Of a DNA stretch of 64,000 nt, positions 43,354-51,933 are shown in pieces (within the stretch, counting starts at the first letter, position 1; each line of letters starts with the position of its first letter). The stretch comes from JAPPLB01 sp965206655 (GTDB lineage Bacteria > Acidobacteriota > Terriglobia > Bryobacterales > UBA6623), in assembly GCA_965206655.1 (NCBI GenBank), contig CBDBKC010000011.1, forward strand, positions 1 through 64,000, in the 5' to 3' direction. The notes under the pieces are model-generated. The model was given only the letters and a program-made list of their open reading frames with translations, ran no database searches and was not told the origin of the DNA. The position numbers were made by a program, and so were the translations under genes.

Positions 43354-44073
43354 ATGTCGAGAATACGATTCCCAGTACAGAAGCAATGGGCGGTCGTTTT
43401 TATGTGTATCGTGGCTCTTTGGGTCGCACCGCTGGTGTTGGCGAAATCGGGCGTGGAGAAGCGGATCGACGCGGCCGCGTCGGTTTTATCGGAGACGCTG
43501 GACGGCATCGATCAGGGCATCCCCTCGAACCTGTTGAACCGAGCGCATTGTGTGGGGGTGTTTCCGTCGGTTTGGAAGGGCGCATTGCTAATCGGCGGAC
43601 GTTTCGGTAAGGGACTCGTGACGTGCCGGGTGGCGGACGCGTCCTGGAGTGCGCCGGTGAACTTCCGGATCGAAGGCGGCAACATTGGCTTTCAGATCGG
43701 TGGGAACCAAACGGACCTGGTGTTGCTGTTTCTCGGCGAGCGAGCGATCCCGAAGCTGCTTCGCACGGGCTTCACAATTGGCGTCGATGGAACTGCCGCG
43801 GCGGGACCGGTGGGCCGCACGGCGGCGGGGCAGACCGACCTACTGCTGGGAGCGGAGATCTTGACCTACTCGCGGTCACGTGGCCTATTCGCGGGTGTGT
43901 CGATTGACGGCGCAACGTTGCGTCCGGCGCACAAAGCGAACCGCAAGCTGTATGAAGGTTGGGGCCCGTACCCGAAAGAAATCTTACAGGGGCAGATTCC
44001 CGCTACGCCACCATCACGACCATTGCTCGACGTACTGAACAAGTACTCGCCCGAGCGGCGCGAGAGTGATTGA
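43354..44073 (+). CDS. SYLF/Ysc84-domain secreted protein (second copy)
   Basis: A 239-residue paralogue of the preceding gene, sharing IPSNLLNRAHCVGVFPSVWKGALLIGGRFGKGLVTCR and YSRSRGLFAGVSIDGATLRPAHKAN. N-terminal signal sequence (about residues 12-30). ATG 43354 has GAGGAGG just upstream. Tandem arrangement points to an old gene duplication; the two have diverged throughout. Probably secreted or periplasmic lipid-binding proteins acting together. Confidence 0.87.
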   Translation: MSRIRFPVQKQWAVVFMCIVALWVAPLVLAKSGVEKRIDAAASVLSETLDGIDQGIPSNLLNRAHCVGVFPSVWKGALLIGGRFGKGLVTCRVADASWSAPVNFRIEGGNIGFQIGGNQTDLVLLFLGERAIPKLLRTGFTIGVDGTAAAGPVGRTAAGQTDLLLGAEILTYSRSRGLFAGVSIDGATLRPAHKANRKLYEGWGPYPKEILQGQIPATPPSRPLLDVLNKYSPERRESD

Positions 44074-44106
44074 CGCCGCCGAGGGGTTTGAGCGAGCATG
44101 GGGTGA

Positions 44107-44421
44107 ATGAGTCAGCCAAGCCAGCCCAACCAACCCCAGCAGGCCGTCATCAAGTTGGTCGAGACGCCGGAATACCGGGAAAGCTACGCGAACAGCGTGC
44201 AGATCCGCGTCAATCTGTGGGACTTCTTCATTCAGTTCGGCAAGATCCATCAGCAGAAGCCGAACGAGGTAACGATCAAGAATTTCCAGGGTGTCTATTT
44301 GAGCCCCCAGCAAGCGAAGGCTCTATTGCTGGCGCTGAAGCAGAACATCAGCCAGTACGAGGGGGCATTCGGGGAGATCAAGATCGACCCGAAGGCGATT
44401 GGATCGGGAGCGATTCAGTAG
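44107..44421 (+). CDS. DUF3467 protein
   Basis: A 104-residue protein matching DUF3467 (YANSVQIRVNLWDFFIQFGKI...NFQGVYLSPQQAKALLLALKQNI...YE...G.I). Soluble, no signal peptide; proline/glutamine-rich N-terminus. Function unknown. It starts 34 bp after the second SYLF gene and may belong to that transcript. Confidence 0.82.
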   Translation: MSQPSQPNQPQQAVIKLVETPEYRESYANSVQIRVNLWDFFIQFGKIHQQKPNEVTIKNFQGVYLSPQQAKALLLALKQNISQYEGAFGEIKIDPKAIGSGAIQ

Positions 44422-44476
44422 AGGGACGGACCGGCTAGGACGCCAACTTCCTAAACCCCACGATCCGAGCAACCAT

Positions 44477-44672
44477 CCACAAGCCGAGCCGCGAGAGATA
44501 ACGAGCGGTGGGAACCCGCGTTCGATCTCACCATACACACCAGGCGCGAACGTGCCTTACCGACGCCCTCGCGTCCGCGACGGCAAGCTCGTCCGACGGC
44601 TGCCTTTACTACGGTGTCTGAGGTCGCTCGTAGGCTTGCACCGCTCGTTATCTCTCGCGGCTCGGCTTGTGG
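44477..44672. repeat. perfect 34-bp inverted repeat around a 128-bp centre
   Basis: Bases 44477-44510 and 44639-44672 are exact reverse complements over 34 bp (arm begins CCACAAGCCGAGCCGCGAG). No gene lies inside the 196-bp unit. It sits between the convergent DUF3467 and nusB genes. Candidates are a MITE-like element, a very stable bidirectional transcript end, or a fold-back of a larger repeat. Such perfection in non-coding DNA suggests recent origin or selection. Confidence 0.85.
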
Positions 44673-44684
44673 TTCGAGTTGGGG

Positions 44685-45131
44685 CTAGACGACTGGTGTG
44701 GAAGGAGCTGGTCCGTTCTTTTCTAGCGAACGCCGTACTGCGTCGAGTATGCCGTTCAGAAACGGACCGGAGTCCTCTGAGTAGCGGCGGCCGATCTCAA
44801 GGGCTTCGTCAATCACAACAGGGCCCAGGGACGGCTGGCTCATCATCTCGCAGATACCCAAGCGAAGAATACTGCGATCGACGGTGGACATGCGCTCGAG
44901 ACGCCAGTTCTGGGCGTGCTTAGTTATCAGCGCGTCGATGGTGTCGATTTGCTCGACAACGCTTTCGAGCAGTTGGTTCGCGAAAGAATCGGGTTCGGGG
45001 GCTGCGCTGTCTTCGTCTTTCGAGAGGCTTCCCCAATAGTCGGCGATGATGCTTTCGGCGGGCGCACGACACTGGTCCCACTGAAAAACCATTTGCAGCG
45101 CTCGTTCGCGAGAGCGGTGGCGGGAGGGCAT
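44685..45131 (-). CDS. nusB: transcription antitermination factor NusB
   Basis: A 148-residue NusB: RHRSRERALQMVFQWDQ at the N-terminus, then MSTVDRSILRLGICEMM and VVIDEALEIGRRYSEDSGPFLNGILDAV, all typical. It binds boxA RNA with NusE for rRNA antitermination. It follows ribH by one base, an arrangement common across bacteria. ATG 45131. Confidence 0.93.
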   Translation of the reverse strand: MPSRHRSRERALQMVFQWDQCRAPAESIIADYWGSLSKDEDSAAPEPDSFANQLLESVVEQIDTIDALITKHAQNWRLERMSTVDRSILRLGICEMMSQPSLGPVVIDEALEIGRRYSEDSGPFLNGILDAVRRSLEKNGPAPSTPVV

Positions 45132-45132
45132 G

Positions 45133-45639
45133 CTAGTCCTCGGACTCGGCGCTCTTGCGGAGGTCTTTCATGAGCGTCGCCATCTCGATCGCGGTCATGG
45201 CGGCGTCGAAGCCCTTGTTGCCGCCCTTGGCGCCGGCTCGATCGATGGCCTGCTCGAGCGTGTTACAGGTGAGGACGCCGTAAATAGTGGGGACGCCGGT
45301 TTCGATCGAGGCCGATGTGATGCCCTTAGCGCTCTCCGATGAGACGTAGTCGAAATGAGGCGTCTCTCCGCGAATCACGGCGCCGAGGCAGATGATGGCG
45401 TCGTAGTCGCCGTTCTCGCCCAGCTCGTGGGCTACGACCGGGATCTCAAGCGAGCCGGGAACCTTGATGACGTCGATGTAACTGGCTGCGGCGCCCATCC
45501 GTTCCAGTCCGTCGACAGCGCCCGCGAGCAGACGGTCGGTGATGAAGCTGTTGAAGCGGCTCACGATGATGGCAAAGCGTAGGCCCGCGCCGGACAGCTC
45601 GCCCTCAATGAGTTGATACTTTTCCGCGTCCTTGCGCAT
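45133..45639 (-). CDS. ribH: 6,7-dimethyl-8-ribityllumazine synthase RibH
   Basis: A 168-residue lumazine synthase: AIIVSRFNSFITDRLLAGAVDGLE, the substrate motif VPGSLEIPVVAHEL, CLGAVIRGETPHFDYVSSE and VPTIYGVLTCNTLEQAIDRAG. It condenses a ribityl-pyrimidinedione with dihydroxybutanone phosphate in riboflavin synthesis. ATG 45639 begins three bases below the crotonase stop; a longer frame upstream lacks similarity and was dropped. Confidence 0.94.
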   Translation of the reverse strand: MRKDAEKYQLIEGELSGAGLRFAIIVSRFNSFITDRLLAGAVDGLERMGAAASYIDVIKVPGSLEIPVVAHELGENGDYDAIICLGAVIRGETPHFDYVSSESAKGITSASIETGVPTIYGVLTCNTLEQAIDRAGAKGGNKGFDAAMTAIEMATLMKDLRKSAESED

Positions 45640-45641
45640 GC

Positions 45642-46424
45642 TTACCGACCTTGGAAACGCGCTTTGCGTTTTTCGAGAAAGGCCTGCGTGCCTTCCCGAA
45701 TGTCCTCTGTGGCACAACTGAGGCCGAACTGCGCGGCCTCCCATCGGAGCGCCTCGTCGAGAGGCATCTCAAGGCCCCGGTTCACGGCGTCGAGGCAAAG
45801 GGCAACGGCGACCGGACCGTTCTCTAGTATTCTAGCCGCTATTGCGCGGGCCTCCGCGAGAAGTTGGTCTTGCGGGACGACGCGGTTGACCAGACCGATG
45901 CGATGGCCGTCCTCGGCAGTGATGGGATCGCCGGTAAGGATGATCTCCAGCGCCCTGCCTTTGCCGACAAGGCGGGGCAAGCGCTGCGTGCCGCCATAGC
46001 CTGGGACGATGCCAAGCTTGACTTCGGGCTGGCCGAGTTTGGCGTTGGGGGAGGCAATGCGGATGTGGCACGCCATGGCGAGCTCGAGCCCGCCGCCGAG
46101 GGCATAGCCGTTGATGGCGGCGATGACGGGTTTGGGCAGGTTTTCGATCTGCGAGAAGACTTGCTGGCCGCGCAGTCCCCAGGCGCGGCCTTCGAGAGCG
46201 GTGAGTTCAGTGAGGTGGTTGATATCGGCGCCGGCGACAAAGGCTTTTTCTCCCGCGCCGGTGACAATGACGGCCTTTACCGCCTGGTCGGCGGCGATGT
46301 CCGTGAAGCAGGCCCCGAGGGCTTCGATCGTATCGCCGTCAAGGGGATTCAGCTTTTCGGGACGATTGACCGTGACTTGGGCGACCGAGTCGACGACCTC
46401 GTAGAGCAGGTTGGCGTATGGCAT
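45642..46424 (-). CDS. enoyl-CoA hydratase/isomerase family protein
   Basis: A 260-residue crotonase: VNRPEKLNPLD near 20, GAGEKAFVAGADI (first oxyanion segment), GYALGGGLELAMACHIRIAS (second), and PEVKLGIVPGYGGTQRLPRLVG with the conserved glutamate. Close to short-chain enoyl-CoA hydratases of beta-oxidation. ATG 46424 chosen because the 21 codons upstream lack family similarity. Clustered with ribH and nusB, probably one transcript. Confidence 0.9.
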   Translation of the reverse strand: MPYANLLYEVVDSVAQVTVNRPEKLNPLDGDTIEALGACFTDIAADQAVKAVIVTGAGEKAFVAGADINHLTELTALEGRAWGLRGQQVFSQIENLPKPVIAAINGYALGGGLELAMACHIRIASPNAKLGQPEVKLGIVPGYGGTQRLPRLVGKGRALEIILTGDPITAEDGHRIGLVNRVVPQDQLLAEARAIAARILENGPVAVALCLDAVNRGLEMPLDEALRWEAAQFGLSCATEDIREGTQAFLEKRKARFQGR

Positions 46425-46547
46425 GGCTATGTCGCTTGCGGGGGTGGCGGATCCCGTCGCCGCGGGCACGACATGTCGTCCCTGCACGGTAAAGCGTGAA
46501 CCCTTCGTGGGCCTCTTCTATTGAACCATGGCTGAGAGCGCCGGCAA

Positions 46548-46928
46548 CTACTCTTTGTAAGCCACGCAATCGATTTCGACCTTGAGGCCGTGCGCCGGCA
46601 GTTGGGAACTGACCGTCGTACGGGCCGGTTTCGCGGCGCCGAAATATTCTCCATACACCTTGTTCATCTCGGCGAAGTCGCGGATATCGGACAGGAAGAC
46701 CGAGCACTTGATGACGTCGCCCAAGTCGGCTCCGGATGCCTTCAAGATCGACTGGATATTCTTGATCGTTTGGTGCGTCTCTTCGGTGACTGTACCGGGG
46801 GCCCGCTCTTTCGTTTCAGGGCTGATGGACGCCTGCCCCGAGACGTAGATGAAACCGCCGGCTTTGACGGCGTGGGAATAAGGGCCGGCGGGGTTTGGGC
46901 CGTCGGGGTCCATGATTCTTTCGATCAT
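46548..46928 (-). CDS. ridA: RidA family protein (imine/enamine deaminase)
   Basis: A 126-residue YjgF/YER057c/UK114 protein: PAGPYSHAVKAGGFIYVSGQ, then VIKCSVFLSDIRDFAEMNKVY and PARTTVSSQLPAHGLKVEIDCVAY (conserved Arg and Glu). It hydrolyses reactive 2-aminoacrylate-type intermediates. Downstream of a PLP-dependent D-amino-acid-type enzyme, which fits, since such enzymes release enamines. Confidence 0.92.
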   Translation of the reverse strand: MIERIMDPDGPNPAGPYSHAVKAGGFIYVSGQASISPETKERAPGTVTEETHQTIKNIQSILKASGADLGDVIKCSVFLSDIRDFAEMNKVYGEYFGAAKPARTTVSSQLPAHGLKVEIDCVAYKE

Positions 46929-46987
46929 ATTGTGATTGCCTCTCTATTGAGTTGGGGGGAATAGACTGCCGTCAGGCTTTCCGGTAG

Positions 46988-48082
46988 CTACTGTAGCTTG
47001 CCGCGCCCTTCGACCTTCCAAACTTGCTCGACGGTCTCGCCGCGAATGCCGTAGGCGTACTCGTGCATGTTGACGGCGACGCAGACATGGTTCGGGATGA
47101 TGCGCAGCCGATCACCGATGCGCAGAGGAGCCGGGGCGTCACGGATTTCGAGATAGCCGTGTTCTTCGTTCATCTTGTAGAAACGGCTTTCGGGCGCCTC
47201 GGTAACGCGGCCGAAGCTGGGGGCGCCGCCGGGGTTGTCGGACGTAAAGGTTTTAGAGCCGCCGTCGATGACGGCGAAGCCCGGCCGGGCCGTCGAAATG
47301 ACGCTCGTCATGATTGTGGCGGCGCAATCGTCCCAAGTGCCCGAGCCCATGCCGACTTGCATGACATCGTTGAAGACGTAAGTGCCGGGGCGGATCTCGG
47401 TCAGGCCCTCGATCTGATGCGAGTGGTACAGCATGGGCGTTGATCCGCCGCTGATGTCGTTGATCGCGATGCCCGCCTTGTCGAAATCTTGCCGAATCCG
47501 TTGGACGTCGGCACTCAGTTCCGCCAACTTCTGCTCCCAGTCGGGAACGAGCTTGTTGACGTGGCCGGAGTAAAACTCGACGCCATCGAGGGTGACGTTG
47601 GGAAGCTTTGAAACGGCCGTGCCGAGATCGACGAGGTCAGGGCCGGGCTTGACTCCGACGCGGTTCATTCCCAGGTCAGCCTCGATGAAGATTCCGACTT
47701 CAACGTTCGCCGTCTGCGCAGCCGCTGATAGGCCCTCGGCGACGACGAGATCGTCGAGCCCGACGATAACGCGGGTCAGCCTCGCGACCTCCATCAATCT
47801 TCTGAGCTTCGATTCGCCGATGATCGGGTAGGCCACCAGAAGTTCGGGCGGCTCGGCTTTGAGCATGACTTCGGCTTCGCCAACTTTCGCGATCGTGAGG
47901 CCGACCGCCCCGAGATCGAGCTGCACCTTGCCGACGAGCGGGCTCTTGTGGGTCTTCGTGTGCGGTCGCAGCTTGAGATCGTGCTCGGCCGCATAGTCGG
48001 CCGCGCGCCGCAGATTGGCCTCCATGCGGTCAAGGTCGATGAGGAGCGCGGGCGTTTCGAGTTCGGAGATATGTTGCGGCAT
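46988..48082 (-). CDS. D-threonine aldolase / D-serine dehydratase-like PLP enzyme
   Basis: A 364-residue fold-III PLP protein (alanine racemase N-terminal type): ETPALLIDLDRMEANL, the PLP-lysine region RPHTKTHK (about 39-46), then a C-terminal DSD1-like domain with PNHVCVAVNMHEYAY (zinc ligands His and Cys of D-serine dehydratases). It cleaves D-3-hydroxy-amino acids such as D-threonine or dehydrates D-serine. The start ATG 48082 lacks a strong ribosome-binding site; a TTG ten codons earlier is possible. RidA follows in the same orientation. Confidence 0.87.
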   Translation of the reverse strand: MPQHISELETPALLIDLDRMEANLRRAADYAAEHDLKLRPHTKTHKSPLVGKVQLDLGAVGLTIAKVGEAEVMLKAEPPELLVAYPIIGESKLRRLMEVARLTRVIVGLDDLVVAEGLSAAAQTANVEVGIFIEADLGMNRVGVKPGPDLVDLGTAVSKLPNVTLDGVEFYSGHVNKLVPDWEQKLAELSADVQRIRQDFDKAGIAINDISGGSTPMLYHSHQIEGLTEIRPGTYVFNDVMQVGMGSGTWDDCAATIMTSVISTARPGFAVIDGGSKTFTSDNPGGAPSFGRVTEAPESRFYKMNEEHGYLEIRDAPAPLRIGDRLRIIPNHVCVAVNMHEYAYGIRGETVEQVWKVEGRGKLQ

Positions 48083-48169
48083 TTGGGGATGGCGGGCGGC
48101 GCCTGGAGTCAATGGGTCAGCTTAACGGAGAGGGCTGGAGGATGACAAGGATACGGGGCAATATCGATG

Positions 48170-48198
48170 TTGAAACTCTTCTGAAACATGGCACAATG
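48170..48198 (+). promoter_or_regulatory. possible promoter of carboxypeptidase-regulatory operon
   Basis: TTGAAA (48170-48175), 17-bp spacer, ACAATG (48193-48198), lying 38 bp before the start codon at 48236. A tentative sigma-70-type match only. Confidence 0.35.
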
Positions 48199-48235
48199 TA
48201 CGTGCGTTCAAAGAAGGTGACGCAGGGGGATACGG

Positions 48236-49753
48236 ATGCTGCTTACGACCCTGGTTCTTCTACTGCTGTTTGTTCCGTCCTCTTTCGCGGCGGCTCGCAT
48301 CTCCGGAACGGTAGCTACATACGAAGGCTCGCGCACGGTCCCCCTTGTCGGGGTCTACGTGCAGGCGAAGACGGGCAGCCCGGAACGGGTTATCGCGCAG
48401 GGCGAGACCGATTCCCGAGGCCGCTTCGCCATCGACAACCTTCCGGCGGGCCGCGTCACATTGGGCGTGGAGGCCGTGGGTTTCTACACGGTCAAGTCCG
48501 GGTCGCTCGACTCGGAGACGATCACCCAACGATGCCCGGAGACCGGCGATTGTGGGGCGATTGACTTCGTTGTCGCGCCTACCTCCGTTCTTGAGGGGTC
48601 GATCGCCGACGATTTAGGGGAACCAGTTGACTCGGTGATGGTAACCCTCACGCCGGTGACGGGCGGTGAAGCCCCGCCGGGACCGGCGGCAGGCGGTCCT
48701 CCTCGGCGGCGCGCTGCGCACCGTGCTACTTCGGATGATCGGGGGCACTTTCGGATTTGGGGCGTCAAGCCCGGCCGCTATGAGTTGGTAGCGGACACCC
48801 GGATGTTTCGCTTTCCGCCGTGGAGACCCCAGTATCAAGCCGAAGCTCGCGAGATCGAGATTGCCGGCGGGGGCGTCACCGAACAAGCCCACGTCACGTT
48901 GAATGGCGATGCGGAGGTTTACTCCATTGCGGGTGAGGTGGAAGGGTTGGAAGCGGGCCGGAACTTCTTCTTCAGCCTACAGCCGAAAATATCGCCCGAC
49001 GACCCAAACCAACGTCAGTTCCAAATAATGACGATCATGCGGGAGGGCAAGTTTCAGGTTGGCGGTTTGAAAAAGGGTGGGTACGTTGTACACCTCGGTG
49101 AGGGCAACGGCGCCAAACGGAAGCTGCTGCCGCTCGGCGATTTGACAGTCGACCGAGATCTGACCGAGCTTCGGTTGCAGCCCGGAAAACCAACCGGCGT
49201 CCGGGGCCGGGTCGAGTTTCGAGAGGGCAGCCCGAGCAACCTGTCGCTGAGCGTGCAATGGGCGGGCGAGGGCGCGGGTCCCGTTGGCCGGTTGATGGCG
49301 GAGGGCCCCGGCTACGAGTTCCAACACACCGGTCTGCTACCGGGTGAATACAGCATCACGCTCCCATCTTCGCGGGGCTACTTTCTTGTCGAGAACTACA
49401 CGTTCCTTGTACAGCCGGACTCGGTCGCAGAACTCGACATTGCCGTATCGTCGGATTTCGCGAAGGTGCGAGGCGCGGTACGAGTCGCGGGCGAGGGGCG
49501 GCAGCGAGAGGCGGCGTCACACTTTCTCGTCGCGATGCGCGGTGACCGCGGCAGGCATAACTCGCAAGCGGATGACGCCGGGGCGTTTCTTTTCGACAAG
49601 GTGATTCCCGGCGAGTATCAAATCGCGGCTTGGAGCGACCCGAAGACGGATATCAATGACGAATCGTCGTGGGACGAGCGGCGCGCGAATGTCCGAACCA
49701 TCAAGGTCGAAGGCGGCTTCGAGATGGAAGTCAGTCTGACGGTGGAGCCATGA
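48236..49753 (+). CDS. secreted carboxypeptidase-regulatory-like protein
   Basis: A 505-residue protein with a signal peptide (cut near residue 19, SSFAAA) and several carboxypeptidase-regulatory-like beta-sandwich repeats, each with the pattern ...G.F.I.nLP.Gry.l (for example GRFAIDNLPAGRVTLGVEA, GHFRIWGVKPGRYELVADT, AFLFDKVIPGEYQIAAW). Such proteins are numerous in Acidobacteriota and are thought to be surface or TonB-linked. ATG 48236 follows AGGGGGA. The stop overlaps the next start by four bases. Confidence 0.83.
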   Translation: MLLTTLVLLLLFVPSSFAAARISGTVATYEGSRTVPLVGVYVQAKTGSPERVIAQGETDSRGRFAIDNLPAGRVTLGVEAVGFYTVKSGSLDSETITQRCPETGDCGAIDFVVAPTSVLEGSIADDLGEPVDSVMVTLTPVTGGEAPPGPAAGGPPRRRAAHRATSDDRGHFRIWGVKPGRYELVADTRMFRFPPWRPQYQAEAREIEIAGGGVTEQAHVTLNGDAEVYSIAGEVEGLEAGRNFFFSLQPKISPDDPNQRQFQIMTIMREGKFQVGGLKKGGYVVHLGEGNGAKRKLLPLGDLTVDRDLTELRLQPGKPTGVRGRVEFREGSPSNLSLSVQWAGEGAGPVGRLMAEGPGYEFQHTGLLPGEYSITLPSSRGYFLVENYTFLVQPDSVAELDIAVSSDFAKVRGAVRVAGEGRQREAASHFLVAMRGDRGRHNSQADDAGAFLFDKVIPGEYQIAAWSDPKTDINDESSWDERRANVRTIKVEGGFEMEVSLTVEP

Positions 49754-51459
49754 GAGTGGCGCTGGGAACCAGTGGCTTGGGGATTTTGCTTGCGGCGGGA
49801 TTGTATGCCCAGCCCGCGCCGGAAGCGCCGGCGGCCGAGACCGAGACGACCGTCGTTCGCGGGCGCGTTCGCATGGGACCCAGCGGCGGTCCTGTGCGGG
49901 GCGCGAAGATCGCGATTCTCGCTTCAGGCAACTCGCGCGACGCGAAGGCGTCGGTCTACTCGGGATTCGACGGTTCGTTCGAGATCAAGGACGCCCCGGT
50001 AGGCGTGAGTACGATCTCGATCATCAAGTCGGGATACCAGGACTACCGCGAGCGCGTTTCGATCCCTAGCGGGCGAGCCCTTGAAGGGTTGACCCTCCGC
50101 TTGAATCGCCTCAGTGTGATTGCCGGCCGCGTCACGGATGACGCCGGGCAGCCGGTGGTAGGGGCGAAAGTCCAGGCCCTGCGGGAGGGGTCTGTCGAGG
50201 GCCGCGCGTTCATCATAGTCCGGGCCGGAAGCCGCATGGCAGGCGGGATGCAGACCGATGACCGTGGGGTCTACCGGATCTATGGGCTGGAGGCGGCCGA
50301 GTATCGCGTCGTTGTGACGCCAAAGGAAGAACCGGCGCTGACGGGTGAACTCGTGTTCAGCAAGAGGATGGTTTACTTTCCGAACGCAGAGCGCCTGATA
50401 GACGCCGAGCTTCTTCGGGTTGGATGGGGTGAGGAGAAGCAGGGCATCGACATCCGCATCCAGAAGGCGCCGGCGACGTTGGCGAAGGGGCGGGTGACGT
50501 TTCCGGATGGTATTGGCTCGATTGAGCAGGCTTCTCTCGAGCTGTTCCGCACCGAGGGCTCGACGCAGGTCTCTCTGGCACGGGGCCGTTTCGCCGATGA
50601 TGGATCGTTCGCCATCGCAGGCTTGCCGCCCGGCGCCTACACGGTGACGGCGACGTCGTTTGACCGGCAAACGAGCAAAATGGCGTTCGGCAGCGAGACA
50701 TTCGACGTTTCTGAGGGACGCACGGAGACGGTCCGCCTCGATGGGTTCGGTGAGCGAGCCGTTGTAGGGCGGGTCGTTCTGGTCGACCCGCCGGAAAGTG
50801 TTGTCGGTGCGGAGGGAAAGGAATGGATGGCTCAAGTTCAACTGCGTCCGCCTGCGCGCGATCCGGCAGGCCCTCGGCTGACGCGAGGATCTTTCGGCCA
50901 AGCCAAAAGCACGAATACGGAAGCGATGTTTGAGCTTTCGGTAGTGCCAGGGACGCACCGTCTGACGGTGCATCCGCCCGACGGCGGCTATGTGACCGGA
51001 GTCAAGATGGGTGATCGCCTTCTGGACGAACCCGACATAGAAATATCGAAGCAGCAAGCGCCTGAGAAAATCGTCGTCACCGTGACTTTCGGAGCCGGCA
51101 CGGTGAGCGGAACGGTCAGGGCCGATGGAGCGGCCCACCAGGCGTCAGTGTTGCGTTCGAGTGGCGGCTTGCTACCACGTGCCGCAGCCGTCTGGCTCTT
51201 GCCGGCTGACGGCCGGGAAGGTTTCCACCGACCCCTGATGGACCGAGCGACGGACGAGAACACCTTCGAGGTCAAGAATGTGCCGCCGGGGGAGTACCGG
51301 GCCTTCGCTGTGCCTGAGCGCCCGGGTTATAGCTTCGATGACCCCGAGTATCGGCGTAAGTTTGCGTCGTATGGCGAGAAGGTGACGGTGAAGGCGGGGG
51401 AGCCGGCTGCGGTGAACCCTCGGGAACTACCGGTGATGGCGGGGTTCGGGCAAGACTGA
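49750..51459 (+). CDS. secreted carboxypeptidase-regulatory-like protein (second)
   Basis: A 569-residue relative of the preceding gene, coupled to it by an ATGA overlap (49750-49753). Signal peptide to about residue 20 (GLYAQPAPE), then repeated beta-sandwich units (SGFDGSFEIKDAPVGVSTISI, DDRGVYRIYGLEAAEYRVVV, DDGSFAIAGLPPGAYTVTA and others). No catalytic site visible. Likely forms a surface complex with its partner. I chose ATG 49750 over an in-frame longer frame, since only this start gives a signal peptide. Confidence 0.83.
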   Translation: MRVALGTSGLGILLAAGLYAQPAPEAPAAETETTVVRGRVRMGPSGGPVRGAKIAILASGNSRDAKASVYSGFDGSFEIKDAPVGVSTISIIKSGYQDYRERVSIPSGRALEGLTLRLNRLSVIAGRVTDDAGQPVVGAKVQALREGSVEGRAFIIVRAGSRMAGGMQTDDRGVYRIYGLEAAEYRVVVTPKEEPALTGELVFSKRMVYFPNAERLIDAELLRVGWGEEKQGIDIRIQKAPATLAKGRVTFPDGIGSIEQASLELFRTEGSTQVSLARGRFADDGSFAIAGLPPGAYTVTATSFDRQTSKMAFGSETFDVSEGRTETVRLDGFGERAVVGRVVLVDPPESVVGAEGKEWMAQVQLRPPARDPAGPRLTRGSFGQAKSTNTEAMFELSVVPGTHRLTVHPPDGGYVTGVKMGDRLLDEPDIEISKQQAPEKIVVTVTFGAGTVSGTVRADGAAHQASVLRSSGGLLPRAAAVWLLPADGREGFHRPLMDRATDENTFEVKNVPPGEYRAFAVPERPGYSFDDPEYRRKFASYGEKVTVKAGEPAAVNPRELPVMAGFGQD

Positions 51460-51674
51460 AGCATCGGTCAATGAGCGATGCGATAAGTTACGAACTTGCT
51501 GAGGTTGCTCCGGCGTATTCGCTAATCTTGCTTCCACTGATGCAGTCCGATCGATCGGCTGATCGGCAGCGACGGTCAGGACCGTACTTCTCAAGACCGT
51601 TGTCAAGAGTCGTTGCCAGTTCGGCGCTAAGACGACGACGCTTGCCCGATTGAGCCACTCGGTTTGGCGATAGG
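51460..51674. other. intergenic, no gene seen
   Basis: Region after the carboxypeptidase-regulatory genes. No credible gene or hairpin; composition similar to the pseudogene remnant that follows. Confidence 0.35.
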
Positions 51675-51860
51675 TCAGGCGTCATCTCGGCCCCTTTTTG
51701 ACAGTAGCCAGTGAAACCACAGTATGGCGAGTAGCAGGTCGCCCGAGACGGCTGCGACGAGCGCGGTCGAGGCGTGGCCGGAGAGCCATAGTCCAACGGA
51801 CACCACGAACACTCCACTTTTTCCTATGGCAGCTAGGCAAAGAAGGGGTCGATCTTGGGC
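51675..51860 (-). pseudogene. remnant of small membrane protein
   Basis: Between an in-frame stop (51861-51863) and TGA (51675-51677) the minus strand encodes LCLAAIGKSGVFVVSVGLWL, then SGHASTALVAAVSGD and LLLAILWFHWLLSKRGRDDA. This looks like the last two helices of a family of roughly 130-residue four-helix membrane proteins. There is no usable start and the N-terminal half is missing, so it is a decayed fragment. Confidence 0.4.
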
Positions 51861-51933
51861 TCATGCTACCACCAGGAATCACACGTGTGGCCTCCACCTT
51901 TGCTTGTGGCAGGTTCCCGATTGTCGAAGGCCC

